NCBI GenBank assembly: GCA_036824465.1
Contig: DAITAC010000001.1
Coordinates: forward strand, 1-64,000
DNA: 64,000 nucleotides
Reading direction: 5' to 3'
Source of the DNA: JAKOQB01 sp036824465
Lineage (GTDB): Bacteria; Pseudomonadota; Gammaproteobacteria; Burkholderiales; Burkholderiaceae_F
The notes under the pieces are model-generated. The model was not told the origin of the DNA, made no database searches, and saw only the letters and a program-made list of their open reading frames with translations. Of the stretch, positions 63,081-64,000 are shown piece by piece. The translations under genes were made by a program, and so were the position numbers. The stretch's first letter is position 1. Every line of letters starts with the position of its first letter.

Positions 63081-64000
63081 GTGCGCAGCGACAAGATCGT
63101 GCCGATGGTTCCTGAGAACCTCGTCGTATTCACGGGCAACGCAAACCCGAAGCTCGCGCACGCCGTCGTCCAGCACATGAACATGCCGCTGGGACGCGCG
63201 ACCGTATCGCGTTTCTCCGACGGCGAAGTGATGGTCGAGATCAACGAGAACGTCCGCGGCAAGGATGTGTTCGTGCTGCAGTCGACCTGCCAGCCGACCA
63301 ACGACAATCTGATGGAACTGGTAATCATGGTCGATGCGCTCAAGCGCGGCTCGGCCGGCCGAATCACCGCGGCGATTCCATACTTCGGCTACGCGCGCCA
63401 GGATCGTCGTCCGCGTTCGGCACGCGTGGCGATCAGCGCCAAGGTGGTCGCCAACATGCTGCAGGCGGTCGGCGTGAATCGCGTACTGGTGATGGACCTG
63501 CATGCCGACCAGATTCAGGGCTTCTTCGATATCCCGGTCGACAACATCTACGCCAGCCCGATCCTGCTCGGTGATCTATGGAAGCACAACCACGAGAACC
63601 TGATGGTCGTATCGCCCGATGTGGGCGGTGTGGTGCGCGCCCGCGCACTGGCGAAGCGCATGGATGCTGATCTGGCGATCATCGACAAACGCCGCCCGCG
63701 CGCGAACGTCGCCGAGGTGATGCACATCATCGGGGACGTCGAAGGCCGGACCTGCGTGATCATGGACGACATGATCGACACCGCCAACACGCTGTGCCAG
63801 GCCGCCGCGGCACTGCGTGAGCACGGCGCCACCAAGGTGATGGCATATTGCACGCATCCGGTGCTGTCCGGCAAGGCGGTCGAGCGGATCATGAATTCCG
63901 TGCTCGACGAAGTGGTGGTGACCGACACGATTCCGCTGCGCGACGATGCGCGCGCATGTCCCAAGATCCGGCAGCTGTCGTGCGCCGCGCTGCTGGGTGA
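63081..64000 (+). CDS. prs: Ribose-phosphate pyrophosphokinase, 3' end outside the window
   Basis: The first ~306 residues of PRPP synthetase, which makes PRPP for nucleotides, histidine, tryptophan and NAD. Key segments: FTGNANPKLA, the ATP-binding FSDGEV and RQDRRPRS, MDLHADQ with its Mg/His site, and the PRPP-binding VIMDDMIDTANT. The start is uncertain: GTG at 63081 has AGAGGG upstream; ATG at 63105 is a shorter alternative. The frame is open to the last base. Confidence 0.95.
   Translation, partial: MRSDKIVPMVPENLVVFTGNANPKLAHAVVQHMNMPLGRATVSRFSDGEVMVEINENVRGKDVFVLQSTCQPTNDNLMELVIMVDALKRGSAGRITAAIPYFGYARQDRRPRSARVAISAKVVANMLQAVGVNRVLVMDLHADQIQGFFDIPVDNIYASPILLGDLWKHNHENLMVVSPDVGGVVRARALAKRMDADLAIIDKRRPRANVAEVMHIIGDVEGRTCVIMDDMIDTANTLCQAAAALREHGATKVMAYCTHPVLSGKAVERIMNSVLDEVVVTDTIPLRDDARACPKIRQLSCAALLG

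Overview
The window reads as chromosomal DNA of a high-GC Gram-negative bacterium, most likely a betaproteobacterium of the order Burkholderiales. Pointers are the order lptC-lptA-lptB-rpoN-hpf-ptsN-hprK-rapZ, the order lolB-ispE-tRNA-Gln-prs, a Bug-type (TctC) solute receptor, and the strong GC bias of third codon positions, which creates long open frames antisense to real genes. No phage, insertion sequence, integrase or CRISPR array was seen. Genes are tightly packed, with many 1-4 base overlaps.

Layout. 1-5.9 kb: an ABC exporter (with an 18-bp TetR-type palindrome at the window start and a REP-like inverted repeat inside its 3' end), a secreted lectin-like protein, a DUF4139 protein and a PBP7-type endopeptidase. 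5.9-8.3 kb: arfB and an orphan oligopeptide-type binding protein. 8.4-12.6 kb: a four-gene catabolic operon (iron alcohol dehydrogenase, gamma-glutamyl hydrolase, crotonase, aldehyde dehydrogenase). 12.6-15.2 kb: trxC and an EF-G-like GTPase. 15.4-19.9 kb: a dimethylglycine/sarcosine-type dehydrogenase, alanine dehydrogenase and a drug/metabolite transporter. 20.0-23.3 kb: a wax ester synthase/DGAT with two alpha/beta hydrolases.

23.4-34.7 kb is the most distinctive part: a divergent 2-aminoethylphosphonate (AEP) locus. The minus-strand arm is phnS-phnT-phnU (importer), a PhnX-like HAD hydrolase and phnW (transaminase). The plus-strand arm is a GntR/FCD regulator, phnA (phosphonoacetate hydrolase), phnY (phosphonoacetaldehyde dehydrogenase) and, 15 bases on, an Na/Pi-cotransporter-PhoU protein. 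The locus thus seems to hold both routes from phosphonoacetaldehyde (PhnX and PhnY-PhnA), and its last gene could handle the phosphate released. The PhnX homologue has a glycine where I recall a conserved acidic residue.

34.8-41.5 kb: an IMPase-family phosphatase (hisN-like), ssb, a large outer-membrane-type CBM9/DUF5916 protein and uvrA. 41.9-53.9 kb: an orphan receiver domain, a CPA2 K+/H+ antiporter, then the LPS genes kdsD-kdsC-lptC-lptA-lptB, rpoN, hpf and the PTS-Ntr/RapZ group (ptsN, hprK, rapZ) with a PsiF-repeat protein and a strong terminator between hprK and rapZ. 53.3-59.5 kb: a LON-domain protein, a CMD-family protein, and on the minus strand mutM, a dynamin-like GTPase, mutY and a Bug receptor in one file. 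59.5-64 kb: a TPR lipoprotein, lolB, ispE, a 19-bp tandem palindrome array, tRNA-Gln and the start of prs, which runs off the window end.

The items most worth a second look are the AEP locus, the palindrome array at 62,813-62,896, the mutM-dynamin-mutY file, and the paired palindromes in the long leader of ptsN.
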